Part shown: positions 8,961 to 19,000 of the stretch, piece by piece
How the letters are laid out: each line of letters opens with the position of its first letter
How positions within the stretch are numbered: position 1 is the first letter of the stretch
NCBI GenBank assembly: GCA_020426845.1
Contig: JAGQPF010000305.1
Span: 1 to 40,723 of the forward strand
Length of the DNA stretch: 40,723 bases
Source of the DNA: Planctomycetales bacterium
GTDB lineage: Bacteria > Planctomycetota > Planctomycetia > Pirellulales > Pirellulaceae
Direction of reading: 5' to 3'
The notes under the pieces: generated by a model
The model's input: the letters and a program-made list of their open reading frames with translations, nothing else
Databases searched by the model: none
Told to the model about the DNA's origin: nothing
Translations under genes and position numbers: made by a program

Positions 8961-10235
8961 TTACGGGACGAGCCGATAGGCTTCAATCGCCTTCGCGAGC
9001 CAGTCTGCCTCGGGCTTGGTACGAACCGAAATGAAGCCAATGATGGCGCCGTTTTCGAACGCCGGGAAGACGCTGGCCTTGACCCAATAGAGCCGGCCGC
9101 TTTGGGAACGATTGGCGACGTAGCCCTGCCAAAGTTTTCCGGCCTGAATCGTCGCCCAGAGGTCTGCGAACGCCGCGCGAGGCATGTCAGGGTGGCGAAT
9201 GATGTTGTGCGGCGCCCCGAGCAGCTCGCCGGGCTCATACTCGGCGATCCGGTAAAAGGTGTTGTTCGCGAACGTGATTTTGCCCTGCGTGTCCGTTGCC
9301 GAGATGAGGATGTCGTCGTCCTGCAGCACATACTCGGGCTCGTCGTTCGCGAAGCGATGAGCGGCCAGGAAGTCACTGCCTTCCACGAGCGGAGCAAGTC
9401 GCTCAAGCGGATTGATTGGCTCCGTGCGCTGCTCCATCGCCATGAGCTCGAGCAGATAATTAAATGTGCGGCCGATGGCGTCGATTTCGTGGACCTCGTT
9501 GGACATTTGATCCGATGAGCTGTCGAGGTTGTGGAAGTTCTGGCTCGACTCCTGCAGCTTCTCGCCGACGCGCGCTGTTTCGGCGCCAATCGAGGAGGCA
9601 CTCTCGCGGGTTTGCTTGATCGCCTCAACCGCCTGTTGCATCTTCTCCACGGAACGCTCCACGCCCGCCGACAGCGACGACACCGATTTGCCGACTTTTT
9701 CGAGCGTCAGGTTGATCTCGTGATTGGCCTCTTTCGTGGTCTTGGACAACTCCTTCACTTCGCTGGCCACCACGGCGAAGCCCTTTCCGGCCTCGCCTGC
9801 TCGCGCCGCCTCAATGGTCGCATTGAGGGCCAGCAGATTCGTGCGGTCGGCAATCTCGTTGACGATGGTCACCAAGCCCGCGATCGCCTTGCAATGCTCC
9901 TCCAACTCGCTCATCCGTTGACTGACCTGCTGCAACTCCTCGGAGCTGTCGAAGGCAGTGGTCACCACGTTGCCGACATTGGCGTCGATCTGCGCGACAT
10001 GGGACTGCACCGCGTCCATGCCCGCTCGAAATGACTCAAAGTCCGCCAAGCTGCGGCGAATTACGTCCAACTGAAAGCCGATCTGCTCGTTGGACGAACT
10101 GGCCACCTGCGACAGCTCCTGTCCGGCGGCGCGAAACAGCACTCGGCGCAGGGCATCGGCGTCGAAGTCGACGAGCTCGCTTGCATGCTCTTTGACTCTC
10201 TTCAATTCAGCAGCGTGGTTGATTGTGGCAGTCAT
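8961..10235 (-). CDS. Soluble methyl-accepting chemotaxis protein with C-terminal Aer-like PAS domain
   Basis: The product is 424 aa. Residues about 75-260 form the coiled-coil signalling domain of chemoreceptors. The highly conserved hairpin tip at 127-164 ([20 protein letters not shown] and onward) is the site that binds CheA and CheW. Residues about 300-410 form a PAS domain close to that of the redox sensor Aer, with [20 protein letters not shown] (321-340), [11 protein letters not shown] (342-352) and [10 protein letters not shown]. In Aer this domain binds FAD. No membrane segment is visible, so the receptor should be cytoplasmic. The sensor lies after the signalling domain, the reverse of Aer. 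Energy or redox sensing is likely by family but not proven. No che or flagellar gene is in the window. Only a weak ribosome binding site precedes the start. Confidence 0.92.
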   Translation of the reverse strand: MTATINHAAELKRVKEHASELVDFDADALRRVLFRAAGQELSQVASSSNEQIGFQLDVIRRSLADFESFRAGMDAVQSHVAQIDANVGNVVTTAFDSSEELQQVSQRMSELEEHCKAIAGLVTIVNEIADRTNLLALNATIEAARAGEAGKGFAVVASEVKELSKTTKEANHEINLTLEKVGKSVSSLSAGVERSVEKMQQAVEAIKQTRESASSIGAETARVGEKLQESSQNFHNLDSSSDQMSNEVHEIDAIGRTFNYLLELMAMEQRTEPINPLERLAPLVEGSDFLAAHRFANDEPEYVLQDDDILISATDTQGKITFANNTFYRIAEYEPGELLGAPHNIIRHPDMPRAAFADLWATIQAGKLWQGYVANRSQSGRLYWVKASVFPAFENGAIIGFISVRTKPEADWLAKAIEAYRLVP

Positions 10236-10586
10236 CGTATGAAGTTCGCAGAAATGCAGTGAGAACGGTGATTGAGGCGGCTGAAGCGCGACACGGAAAA
10301 CCTACGTTGAACAAAGGCAACACACCCCCAGTCAGAGATCGGCCGCGCGTGGCCAAATTGTCGCAACTTGCGGCGGGCACGAGCGTCGCGACGGAGATGC
10401 CGGCGCGGCCGTGCGTTTGTTGCGCCAAGACGTCAGCAGAATGGAAAAGCCCCGAGGGGTGATCCACTTGCTGGTTGGGGAGGGAAGGACGCGAAGTCAC
10501 GGGCAGGCTGCCCATGCCACGAAGGGCACGAAGTCACGGGCAGGCTGCCCATGCCACGAAGGACACGAAGTCACGGGCAGGGCTGC
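10236..10586. other. Intergenic spacer between two minus-strand genes
   Basis: This 351-bp stretch must contain the chemoreceptor promoter, but I see no clear promoter hexamers. It includes a small palindrome (GGCCGCGCGTGGCC) near 10350 and CCCCGAGGGG near 10451. Its right end is occupied by a 37-bp tandem repeat. Short open frames here look like chance. Confidence 0.5.
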
Positions 10587-10588
10587 CT
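10493..10588. repeat. 37-bp tandem repeat, about 2.6 copies
   Basis: Units start at 10493, 10530 and 10567, each opening GAAGTCACGGGCAGG. The first two are near-identical over 37 bp and the third stops after about 22 bp, reaching into the TAG stop codon (10587-10589, minus strand) of the WD40 gene. Each unit contains GGGCAG-G-CTGCCC, a 6-bp stem with a one-base loop, so the array can fold as serial hairpins. It could serve as a transcription end for the WD40 gene or be a dispersed genomic repeat. Confidence 0.85.
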
Positions 10589-13130
10589 ACTTGCCGGAGC
10601 GGGCGTTGTGCCGGGCAAGGGCGGCGGCAGCTTCACGCGTCGCCGTGGCGTCGTCCTCGTTGTCGGCAAGTGTTGCGAGCAGATCCTGCGCGGCAGGTGT
10701 GCCGATTGCCTCAATCGCTTCGATCGCGCGATAGACGGCGAGCGTTTGCTTGAGCTCAAGCTCCTGGCGTCCCTGAAGGATCTGCTGCAGCCGCCGCTGT
10801 CTTTCGGCGGACCCCGTGTTTGCTGCCTTGGCCAGCGATGATGCGATCAAGCCAGGCAGTTGGGTCAGCCTTCGCGCCGCTCCGTCTCGAACCTCAAACT
10901 CGGGGCTGTCGAGCTGTTGAAGCAGCAGCGTCAGTTCGCTCGATGAACTGGAGTTGTCCGTCAACGACTCGCTCAATACGGGCAGGACGGCATCACCGCG
11001 GGCGATCAGTTCGCACATGGCGGCGAATGCGTGTGCGGCGTCACGGGACAACTGGGGCACGAGCTCCTGTGCCGTCAATTCTCGCAGCGCCTGCGAATCC
11101 GAGGGCAGCTGATAGTGCCGGTAGATCACAATCGGCCCGGTAGTCGTGGCGACGGCGAGCAACTTCCCGTCCGCGGAGAAGGCCGTGGCTGTCGTGAAAC
11201 CGGGTTGGCTCCACCGGCGAGCGACTTGGCCCGTGTGAATATCCAACAGCTCAAACTCGCTCGCGAGTGTTCCGCTTGGCCGCACACGCAGCGCCCAATG
11301 TCGATTCGGCGTCCAGTGTTCCGATTCCATGCGACCATAGGCTGCTTGTCGCAGCAAGCGTCCGTCCGGCACGTTCAGGAACGAAATCTGTCGGCCACTT
11401 TGGATGCGCAATTCCCTACCGTCCCCCGAGAATTGCATTTCAATCTCGGGCCGCCCCGGCCGTTGAATGGTCGCCGTTTGCTTGCCAACTTCGAGGTCCC
11501 ATAGCTCGAGCGTGTGCGCAGGCGCATTTCGCACCGTATGATCATGCCGGACGACGGCCAACGTGCGCTGATCGGGGGCCAATGCAAGTCGATAATTGTT
11601 GCGAGGCCGCGCCATCGGGATCAGCTCTCGCAAGATTTTGCCTGTCCACAATTCACCCAACAACAGTTCGCCGTAATAGGCGTCGTGGACAATTCGTCCT
11701 GCATCCGGCGAAATGACAAACGTCTGGCCCGGCAGGCAGTTCGCGGCATAGAACTCGCCGACTTGTTTGCCGTCGACAAGCGAAATGACTTTGGACTGCC
11801 CCGCCCAGATGGTTCTGCGCCCGTCGTGACTCAAGTAGATGCAACGCGTGTTGGCGTGAGTTTTCAAACGCGAGTCGACTTCGGCGGATGGCTCCAGCTC
11901 GCGTCCGCTGGCGATATCCCACGTCGTGACGCGGGCGCCCGCAACCGCGTGCAACTGGCTGCCGTCAGGGGAGAACGAAATCGCCTGCGGCGGCGATAAC
12001 GAGCGGGCCAGTTCGGGAGTCAGTTTGCCCTGCGGTAGGTCATAGCGAGCCAAGCCACCATCGCTCGCGATCCACAGCGTCTCGCCGTTGGGCGAGAAGG
12101 TCGCGACCGTCCGCGCCGGCCTCACGTCGACCGTTGCGATTGAGGCGAGGTCCGATAGTCGGACGATCTGCCAATAGCTGCACTCGTTCCAGGGGTTGTC
12201 CGCTAGCTGGTATGCAAGGTGCTTTTCGTCGGGTGAGACAACCGGTGCACTATAGACTCTCGGTCTCGGGTCCTTGACGAGCACGCGAATGGCGCCATCG
12301 TCTACTTGCAGGGAGACAATCTGCGCCTCACCGCCGTGCTTCCTCCAAGTGTAAATCGTTTTTCCGTCACTGCTCCAAGCCGGCTCGGCTCGCTCGCCGC
12401 TGCGTGTCTCGATTCCCAGCGGCAGCGATCGCGTTAACTCACCGCTTTCCAGTTCAAACACACGCAACTCGCCCATGGCGGTTGCCACGGCCAATCGTCG
12501 CCCGTCGGGAGATGCAAAGCACCTTGGCGTCACCGACGGTCCCAGCTCCGCGATGGTTCGTTTCGTGGTCAAGTCGATCAGCGAGCCGACGGTCTCGGAC
12601 CCCGGTGGGCCTCGGCGTGGGTCCGCCGGCGGGTCCTGCCAGACGATGGCGTGGCGTCTGCTCGGCAACACCGAAACTCGCCGCCAGTTATTCTCAAGCG
12701 GCGGATTCGACTCTCTCTGCAACTCGCGACCGGTGTCGTGCTCCAGGAGCACGCTGCGGTTCAGCAGTGGCCCTTGGGTGAAGTTGACGCGAATCCCTGC
12801 CGCGCCCTCGTTGTGGATGGTTAAATTGTACAAGCCGTACAGGTAACGAAATCGCACTTGCCCTGTTTCGGTGTCGATGGCCGTGAGATGGTGGTTCGAA
12901 GGGATATAAAGTGTCCGGCCACTGGGCGAGCAGAACGGCGCGGGGTCGCTAAAGTCGGCCAAGCGGAATCCCCCATGGGCAAACGCGGTGGTGCCGACGC
13001 GGCCAGCGACGTGCTCCGCCTCGACGGGGGCGTCCTCCGGGAGTGACAGATGAGGAATTTTCTCGGCCCGCGCCGGCAGAGTCAGAGCGGCCAGGATGGC
13101 GGTGCAGAGCAGCAGGCGGCGGGGTGACAT
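10587..13130 (-). CDS. Exported WD40-repeat protein with planctomycete HEAT-like C-terminal module
   Basis: The product is 847 aa. The ATG at 13130 gives a clean signal peptide (MSPRRLLLCTAILAALTLPARA). The open frame extends upstream to 13316, but the added residues look random. Residues about 30-690 are beta-propeller blades of WD40 type, with repeated patterns such as ASPDGRRLAVATAMGELRVF, FSPDGSQLHAVAGARVTTWD and FSADGKLLAVATTTGPIVIY. The last 150 residues (LTAQELVPQL, LLQQLDSPEFEVRDGAARRL, AIEAIGTPAAQDLLATLA) form a helical module that often follows WD40 domains in planctomycetes. The likely role is protein-protein binding in the envelope. No enzyme motif is seen. The gene is divergent from a second propeller gene, with 110 bp between the two starts. 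Confidence 0.88.
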   Translation of the reverse strand: MSPRRLLLCTAILAALTLPARAEKIPHLSLPEDAPVEAEHVAGRVGTTAFAHGGFRLADFSDPAPFCSPSGRTLYIPSNHHLTAIDTETGQVRFRYLYGLYNLTIHNEGAAGIRVNFTQGPLLNRSVLLEHDTGRELQRESNPPLENNWRRVSVLPSRRHAIVWQDPPADPRRGPPGSETVGSLIDLTTKRTIAELGPSVTPRCFASPDGRRLAVATAMGELRVFELESGELTRSLPLGIETRSGERAEPAWSSDGKTIYTWRKHGGEAQIVSLQVDDGAIRVLVKDPRPRVYSAPVVSPDEKHLAYQLADNPWNECSYWQIVRLSDLASIATVDVRPARTVATFSPNGETLWIASDGGLARYDLPQGKLTPELARSLSPPQAISFSPDGSQLHAVAGARVTTWDIASGRELEPSAEVDSRLKTHANTRCIYLSHDGRRTIWAGQSKVISLVDGKQVGEFYAANCLPGQTFVISPDAGRIVHDAYYGELLLGELWTGKILRELIPMARPRNNYRLALAPDQRTLAVVRHDHTVRNAPAHTLELWDLEVGKQTATIQRPGRPEIEMQFSGDGRELRIQSGRQISFLNVPDGRLLRQAAYGRMESEHWTPNRHWALRVRPSGTLASEFELLDIHTGQVARRWSQPGFTTATAFSADGKLLAVATTTGPIVIYRHYQLPSDSQALRELTAQELVPQLSRDAAHAFAAMCELIARGDAVLPVLSESLTDNSSSSSELTLLLQQLDSPEFEVRDGAARRLTQLPGLIASSLAKAANTGSAERQRRLQQILQGRQELELKQTLAVYRAIEAIEAIGTPAAQDLLATLADNEDDATATREAAAALARHNARSGK

Positions 13131-13229
13131 GGCGAACTCGGCAAGAGGGAAGCAGGCCTGCGTGCATTTAAGCTCGGCTCGGGGTATATCTTTGTAACGA
13201 TCGACGGAAGCCGACACCAAATTAATTGT

Positions 13230-13233
13230 GGAG
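13230..13233 (+). promoter_or_regulatory. Ribosome binding site supporting the start at 13241
   Basis: GGAG lies 7 nt before the ATG at 13241. An in-frame ATG at 13226 would place this site inside the coding region, so 13241 is the better start. Confidence 0.55.
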
Positions 13234-13240
13234 TTTTGGG

Positions 13241-14623
13241 ATGAATGAAGATGAAAGCGTGGTTGGGGCACCGTCAAAGAGCCGTTTCGCCGTCGCGTGG
13301 TCGACAGCTCGGGCAATCGTGGCGATGGCGAGTTTGGCTTTCCTTGGGCTAGCCACAGCGCGAGCCGAGGACTGGCCCCAATGGCGTGGCGCCGAGCGCG
13401 ACGGTCAATGGCATGAACAAGGCGCGCTGACGCGTTTCCCCGCGGGCGGTCCGCCCGTGATCTGGAAAGTGCCCGTGGGACCCGGCTACAGCGGACCGAC
13501 GGTGTCTCGCGGCCGAGCTTTTCTGACCGACCGCGTCAACAACCCTCAGCAGGAGCGAGTGCTTTGCTTCGACGAAGCCACAGGAAAGCTGCTCTGGAAG
13601 GATGAGTACGACGCCATTTACACGATTAGTTATCGCGCCGGTCCGCGTGCGTGCGTGACGGTCGATGGCGACGTCTGTTTTAGCCTCGGGGCCATGGGGC
13701 GGCTCAGGTGTCTGGATGTCGCCGATGGCCGGCTGATCTGGGACCGCGATCTGGACCAGGACTACCAAGTGCGCGCCAGCAAGCGGATGCCGATCTGGGG
13801 AATCGCCTCCGCGCCGTTGGTCTATCGCGATCTCGTGATTGTGCAGGCCGCCGGCGCCGACGGCGCATGCTATGTCGCTTTGGAGAAACAGACGGGGAAA
13901 GAGGTTTGGCGCGCGCTGAAGGATCGCGCTTCGTATTCGGCGCCAATCATGGTGCGTCAAGGCGACGAAGACGTGATGGTCGGCTGGACCGGCGACAGCG
14001 TGGCGGGCCTGGCGCCGGCCAGCGGCAAGGTGCTTTGGCAACATCCGTTCCCTTCGGTCAAGATGCCGATCGGCATCGCCACTCCCGTCGTGGAGGGCAA
14101 CAAGCTGTTTGTCACGTCGTTCTACGATGGCTCGCTGATGTTGGAGCTGGACGACCAACGCCCCGCGGTGCGCGAGCTTTGGGCGCGACGTGGCGCGAGC
14201 GAGCAGGACACCGACGCGCTGCAATCGATTATCAGCACTCCGTTGATGATGAGAGGGCACATCTACGGAGTCGACAGCTATGGCGAACTGCGCTGCCTCA
14301 AAGCGGACTCGGGCGATCGCGTCTGGGAGGATCTCTCGGCGACGCCGAAAGCGCGTTGGAGCAACATCCACTTCGTCCGCAATGGAGAGACGATCTGGAT
14401 GTTCAACGAGCGCGGCGAGCTGATCGTCGGCAGCCTCGATCCGCAGAAATTCACCGAGCACTCGCGGGCCAAGATCATCGAGCCGACCAAGGACCAGCTG
14501 CCGCAACGCGGCGGCGTCTGTTGGGCTCACCCCGCCTTTGCCAACCTGCGGATGTTCATTCGCAACGACAAAGAGCTCGTGTGCGTGGATCTGGCCGCGA
14601 ACCGGCAGAGCGTCGAAAAGTAA
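13241..14623 (+). CDS. Exported PQQ-like (BamB-type) beta-propeller protein
   Basis: The product is 460 aa. The signal peptide has a long N-region and a hydrophobic core at about 28-44 (IVAMASLAFLGLATARA). It is followed by EDWPQWRG, the usual start of mature planctomycete proteins of this family. Propeller blades carry the A/G-x-x-G-x-x-x-W pattern of PQQ repeats: ATGKLLWKDEY, ADGRLIWDRDL, QTGKEVWRAL, ASGKVLWQHPF and DSGDRVWEDL. The catalytic residues of PQQ alcohol dehydrogenases are not apparent, so it is more likely a binding or scaffold protein than a dehydrogenase. It is divergent from the WD40 gene and ends 29 bp from the convergent DUF1552 gene. Confidence 0.9.
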   Translation: MNEDESVVGAPSKSRFAVAWSTARAIVAMASLAFLGLATARAEDWPQWRGAERDGQWHEQGALTRFPAGGPPVIWKVPVGPGYSGPTVSRGRAFLTDRVNNPQQERVLCFDEATGKLLWKDEYDAIYTISYRAGPRACVTVDGDVCFSLGAMGRLRCLDVADGRLIWDRDLDQDYQVRASKRMPIWGIASAPLVYRDLVIVQAAGADGACYVALEKQTGKEVWRALKDRASYSAPIMVRQGDEDVMVGWTGDSVAGLAPASGKVLWQHPFPSVKMPIGIATPVVEGNKLFVTSFYDGSLMLELDDQRPAVRELWARRGASEQDTDALQSIISTPLMMRGHIYGVDSYGELRCLKADSGDRVWEDLSATPKARWSNIHFVRNGETIWMFNERGELIVGSLDPQKFTEHSRAKIIEPTKDQLPQRGGVCWAHPAFANLRMFIRNDKELVCVDLAANRQSVEK

Positions 14624-14652
14624 GGGCTAACGGCTTTCAACAACCTCTCAGC

Positions 14653-15945
14653 TTAAAACAACGGCTCCGTCGCGTTGCCGAAGGCGGGCAACTCGACGCC
14701 CATCCGCGCCGCGATACTGAGCAGCAGCGCGGAGAACTTGCGTTCGCGGCTGGATTCGAAATCCATCGCCAAGCCAGTTTCGAGCGACCCGCCAAGACCG
14801 CCCGAGAGCAGCAGCGGGATCTTGGGAGCGTTGTGAGCGGTCCACTGCTCATTGGCCAGCATGATGCAGCTGTTGTCGAGCACCGTGCCATCGCCCTCGG
14901 GCATCGCGTCCAACTTCGTGACGAGATACGCGTATTGCTCGACCCAGAATCGCGTGATCGAGGCGAACTCCTTGTTGTTCCAGCCGTGCGAGAAGCTGTG
15001 GTGGTCGTCGCGCAGCCCGAGGAACGGATAGACTTGGCCGGAGAGATTGTTGGTTAGCAGCATCGTCGCAATGCGAGTTCGATCGGTCTGAAACGCCAAC
15101 GCGATGATGTCGCACATCAGCCTGGCGTGGTCATCCACTTCGGTAGGCAGTCCAGCGGCTGGCCGTTGCGAGCGTCGTTTCTCATCGTTGGCCAGCGGTG
15201 TGGCTGCGCCTTGGGCCGCCTGCCGCTGCTGGAGATTGCGCAACCGCTGCTCGACCTCGCGCACCGAGGTGGCGTATTCGTCGATTTTCGCCTTGTCGTG
15301 CCGCGAGACTTTGCGGCTCACGTCGTTCAATTGCTCGAGCACATGGTCCAGCACGCTCACATGCACGCGGCTGCCCTGGCTTTCGAACAAGCTATCGAAC
15401 GCCAAGGCGGGGTGAAGCTCCGCGGGCACGGGGGAGACCGGCGAGCTCCAAGAGACATGAGACGCGTACATCATCGAGTAGCCGGACTCGTGAAAGCCGC
15501 TGACGGGCCGCTCGCAGGCAAGCACCATGCTGGGCAGCGAAGTCTGGTCGCCCACTTGGCGAGCCAACAGCTGGTCGAGGCTGATCGCTGCGCGGATTTC
15601 GCGACCGCCCTTGGGTTGCACGCCGGTGAGGATGCCGGCGGCGCCTTTGGCGTGTCCTCCGACCACGTTGCCGGGGTGCTGGAGTCCGTTGATCACTGCC
15701 AGCTTCTGCTTGACGCTTTCCAGCGATGCGAAGGCCTCGCCGAGCTCGAAGGATGTCCCCTTCCCTTTCGCCCACCATTGCGGTGGGTGAATGCCGTCGC
15801 CGAAGAACAGGAATGCGAATCGTTTGGGCGGCGCCGCATCGGCTTCCTTGGCGATCAACCGCGCCGACTCGAGCCACGGCAGGGCCACCGTTGCGCCGAG
15901 GCCGGATAGCACGACGCGGCGAGAGAACTTGGGGCGGGCGGTCAT
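14653..15945 (-). CDS. DUF1552 protein, Tat-exported
   Basis: The product is 430 aa. The N-terminus SRRVVLSGLGATVALPWLES (8-27) is a twin-arginine signal, so the protein is probably folded and perhaps loaded with a cofactor before export. The body matches the DUF1552 family: FAFLFFGDGIHPPQWWAKGK, GLQHPGNVVGGHAKGAAGIL, SLDQLLARQVG, and LMCDIIALAFQTDRTRIATM followed by an HSFSHG segment. The family may be related to the sulfatase/alkaline phosphatase-like DUF1501 proteins. Its biochemical role is unknown to me. CGGAG upstream, about 7 nt before the ATG, is a good ribosome binding site. The gene lies 74 bp after the DUF1592-type cytochrome gene on the same strand, a pairing common in planctomycetes that suggests a joint function. 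Confidence 0.92.
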   Translation of the reverse strand: MTARPKFSRRVVLSGLGATVALPWLESARLIAKEADAAPPKRFAFLFFGDGIHPPQWWAKGKGTSFELGEAFASLESVKQKLAVINGLQHPGNVVGGHAKGAAGILTGVQPKGGREIRAAISLDQLLARQVGDQTSLPSMVLACERPVSGFHESGYSMMYASHVSWSSPVSPVPAELHPALAFDSLFESQGSRVHVSVLDHVLEQLNDVSRKVSRHDKAKIDEYATSVREVEQRLRNLQQRQAAQGAATPLANDEKRRSQRPAAGLPTEVDDHARLMCDIIALAFQTDRTRIATMLLTNNLSGQVYPFLGLRDDHHSFSHGWNNKEFASITRFWVEQYAYLVTKLDAMPEGDGTVLDNSCIMLANEQWTAHNAPKIPLLLSGGLGGSLETGLAMDFESSRERKFSALLLSIAARMGVELPAFGNATEPLF

Positions 15946-15961
15946 GGAGCAACTCCGGTGG

Positions 15962-15979
15962 GCGATGAACGCGATGAAC
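15962..15979. repeat. 9-bp tandem repeat between the DUF1592 and DUF1552 genes
   Basis: GCGATGAAC occurs twice in a row (15962-15970, 15971-15979) in the 74-bp spacer upstream of the DUF1552 start. It is short and may have no role. Confidence 0.5.
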
Positions 15980-16019
15980 GCGGCTGGCCGTTCGATTGGA
16001 TATGTATTGTAGACGATCG

Positions 16020-19000
16020 TCAGTGGGCCGCTGGATCTTGAAAGTCGCGTCCGCGTTGTTCGCGGAATTGTCGACTGGCGACGACGGTTTCGAAGAGCGC
16101 CGAGAGAAGATATTCACGGGACTCCAGCGCCTGGGCCATCTCTTCCAACAGCGGCTCGTCCGACAGGGCGACGGACCGGCCCAGCGCATAGCCGAGGAAC
16201 TTTCGACAGAGTGTGCGGATAAAGTCCTGTTTTCGCTGCGACTCGACGTAGTGCATCAGCCCGGCGACGCCCTCGGCCATTTGGCCGTCGGGAAGCTGGG
16301 CTCGGTTGTCGATCGCCCGGCCACCGAGATCGCGCGTGCGACTGCGGCCGATTGGGTCAAAGCCTTCGAGGGCCAAGCCGAGCGAGTCGAAATGCTCATG
16401 GCACATGGCGCAACGGGGGCTCGCGGCGTGCTCAGCCAGCAGCTGGCGAATCGTCCGCTCCGCCTTGCGTTCGTCAGCGGGCAACTCGGGCACATCGGGC
16501 GGGGGCGGCGGGAAATGCTGCCCCAGCAAGTGATGCACTGTCCAGAAGCCTCGTTTCACCGGGCTGGTTCGCTCCCCTGCCGAGTTTTTCGCGAGCACCG
16601 CCGCCATGCCGAACAGGCCGCCCCGCCCCTGGCGGTGCAGGCCCTCCACGGGGAGCCAGGTGTCCTCGGGCGAAGCCGACCTCGGCAGCTTCGCCAAGTC
16701 TCGTCGAAACTGACGCTCGATCTCACCTCCATAGTGCTTGGCCAGCGCCTGGTTCACAAACGTGCGGTCGGAGTTGAGCAGCAGCGTGACCGGTTGGTCG
16801 TGACGCAGCAGGTCGGCGGCCAGACGCGTTGGCTCTTGATGCATCGCTTGCCGCAATGTGTCGGTGTACTCGGGAAACGCGCTGGCGTTGACGGAATCGT
16901 TCACCAAGTAATCGCGATATCGCAGCCACTGTCCGAAGAATTCGCGCGCGAACGCCTCCGCCTTGGGATCGTTCAACATCCGTCGCGTTTCGGCAATGAG
17001 CACTTGTGGATCGTGCAGCTGGCCATGGTCGGCGAGTTCGCGAAGTCGCTGATCCGGGAGGGACGACCAAATCAGCAAGCTCAAACGCGTGGCCAGCGCG
17101 TGATCCGACAGCGGCCGACTCTCGGCGCCGGGTGGGGACTCCGGCAGCAGCATCTGAAAGGCAGGTGACATGAGAACGGCAGTGAGAATGCCGCGCAAGG
17201 ACGCCTCGGCCCCCTGGCCTTGGTTGCGCAACTCGTGGTAGAGGGCGGTCAGTGATTTGCTTTCGTCGTCGCTGAGCGGGCGGCGAAAAGCGCGGTCCGC
17301 CAGCCGCAGCACATCGGCCAAGCCCTGCTGCTCGGCCGCGGCCAGTTGTTCGTTGCGAACGCGGAGGTCACCACGAATCCGCTCGAAGAATCCGTGGATC
17401 ATGTCGAACTTCGCGTTGGGGCTGCGCGGCGCGAGTTGCTCGTCGTCGACCAATTCCACGCCGAGCTTCTCGAGATAGACTCGCTCAAACCGCTGCAGCA
17501 TGGCGGGCTGCAGCAGCGCGGGGTCCTCGGGGCGAACGAAATCGAAGCGTTTGTCGTGCAGCACATGTCGCTCGGATCGCTCGAACCAAACGAAGCCTCG
17601 CAGCAGCGTCTCGGCGCTGTTGGTGACGAAATTCAGCTCTCGCCAGAGCGCATCGAGCTCCTGGAGCTCGCCGTCGTCGAGCACCAATTCCCGCAGCGGC
17701 AGATCATCGCGGAAGAATCCTTCGACCAGATGAAAGCCCGCGGCGAGACCGCGCTGGTCGTCGACGTAAAAGAATCGATTCGGAAACACGCCGCAGAATT
17801 CGGCGGCGTCGCGATCCAGTTGGACTGACAAGGTGTCGTCACGGGACGCGAGCCACCTCGCGGCTGCGCCATCGAGTGACTCGTTGGCGCCGTCCAGCAC
17901 GCGGGCCTCCACTGCCACCACTCCGGCATGGTCGCCCGCGTGCCATTCGCAATCGAGGTGCAGGTGATATCCGTCGAACTTTTCGAGGAATGCCGCGCTG
18001 AGCGGGAGTTCGAGACTTCCGGGGACGGGCAGCAGCAACGAGTTGCCATCCACTTTAACTTCGCTGTCGGGCCGTCCGCCGAACGACAGCGGCGTGCTGC
18101 TGTATCCTTCGCCATCGCTTGTCTGCCCCGCCAGAGCGTCTCGCAGCGTGACTGCCTGATGTTTTTGCTCGTCGCCGGCGCGTTGCGGCGGCTGGTTGGA
18201 TTTGGACAGCAGCGGCCGCTTCAGCTCCACCCAACCCGTGCCGCCACCGGCCAGCGGCTGGATGCGGATGGCCAGCTGGCGCTGGGAGGGCGCGTTGTCT
18301 CGCGGCGCGATGCGGCGCAGCGGCAAACTTGGAAGTTGTTGCCGGGATGCGAAGGCCCCGGTGGAGGCCTGGCGGCGCTGGGCGGCGTACTGCTCGCGGT
18401 CGTGCAGATGTTGGATCGGCCAGTTGCCTGCATTGGAGCGGATCAGCGCGCCCTCTTGCCGTCCCAATAGCTGACGTATCTGTGTCACTTGACGCTGGAT
18501 CGCACGGAGCTCCAGCGGCACAGTGTCGTCGGCTGGCGGCGGCAGTTGTCGCCAGGCTCGCCGCAAAGCCGAGACCGGCGTGGCGGCGCCCTTTTCCCTG
18601 GCCTGATCTCCGCCCCCTTCCCTGCTCTCACCCGCGGCGAAAAACTGCAGCAGTGCGGCCAGGTACTTGGCGCTGAGCTGGCGCGAGGCGGCCCAGTCAC
18701 CAAGCGACTTTGGCGCGGCCGCATGGTGGAATCGCCAGGCAGCCTCGAGATAGCGGTCGACGTCGACATCCCGGTTTCGGTAGAAGTCGATCAACGCTTG
18801 TTCCGTCAACTTCTTGCGTTCGTTGTAAGACGTGACCGGGAACGGCGCGAACGCGACGCCGGTGGTCCTCAACACCATGTGATCAGCGACCGTCTGCGCC
18901 GCGCCCAGGTACTTCTTCAATAGGCTTGGCGACATGCCCAGCGCCTCGCCCGTGTTGTCAAACCCTTCACCGGCCGCCGGGTCGGGCGGGAACTCCCGGG

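Noticed and set aside
10493..10588. Possible CRISPR array
   Set aside because: The 37-bp units follow each other directly with no unique spacers, and no cas gene is present.
15996..17168. 390-codon plus-strand frame opposite the DUF1592 gene
   Set aside because: It is antisense to well-conserved domains including CAMCH, and its product shows no motif.
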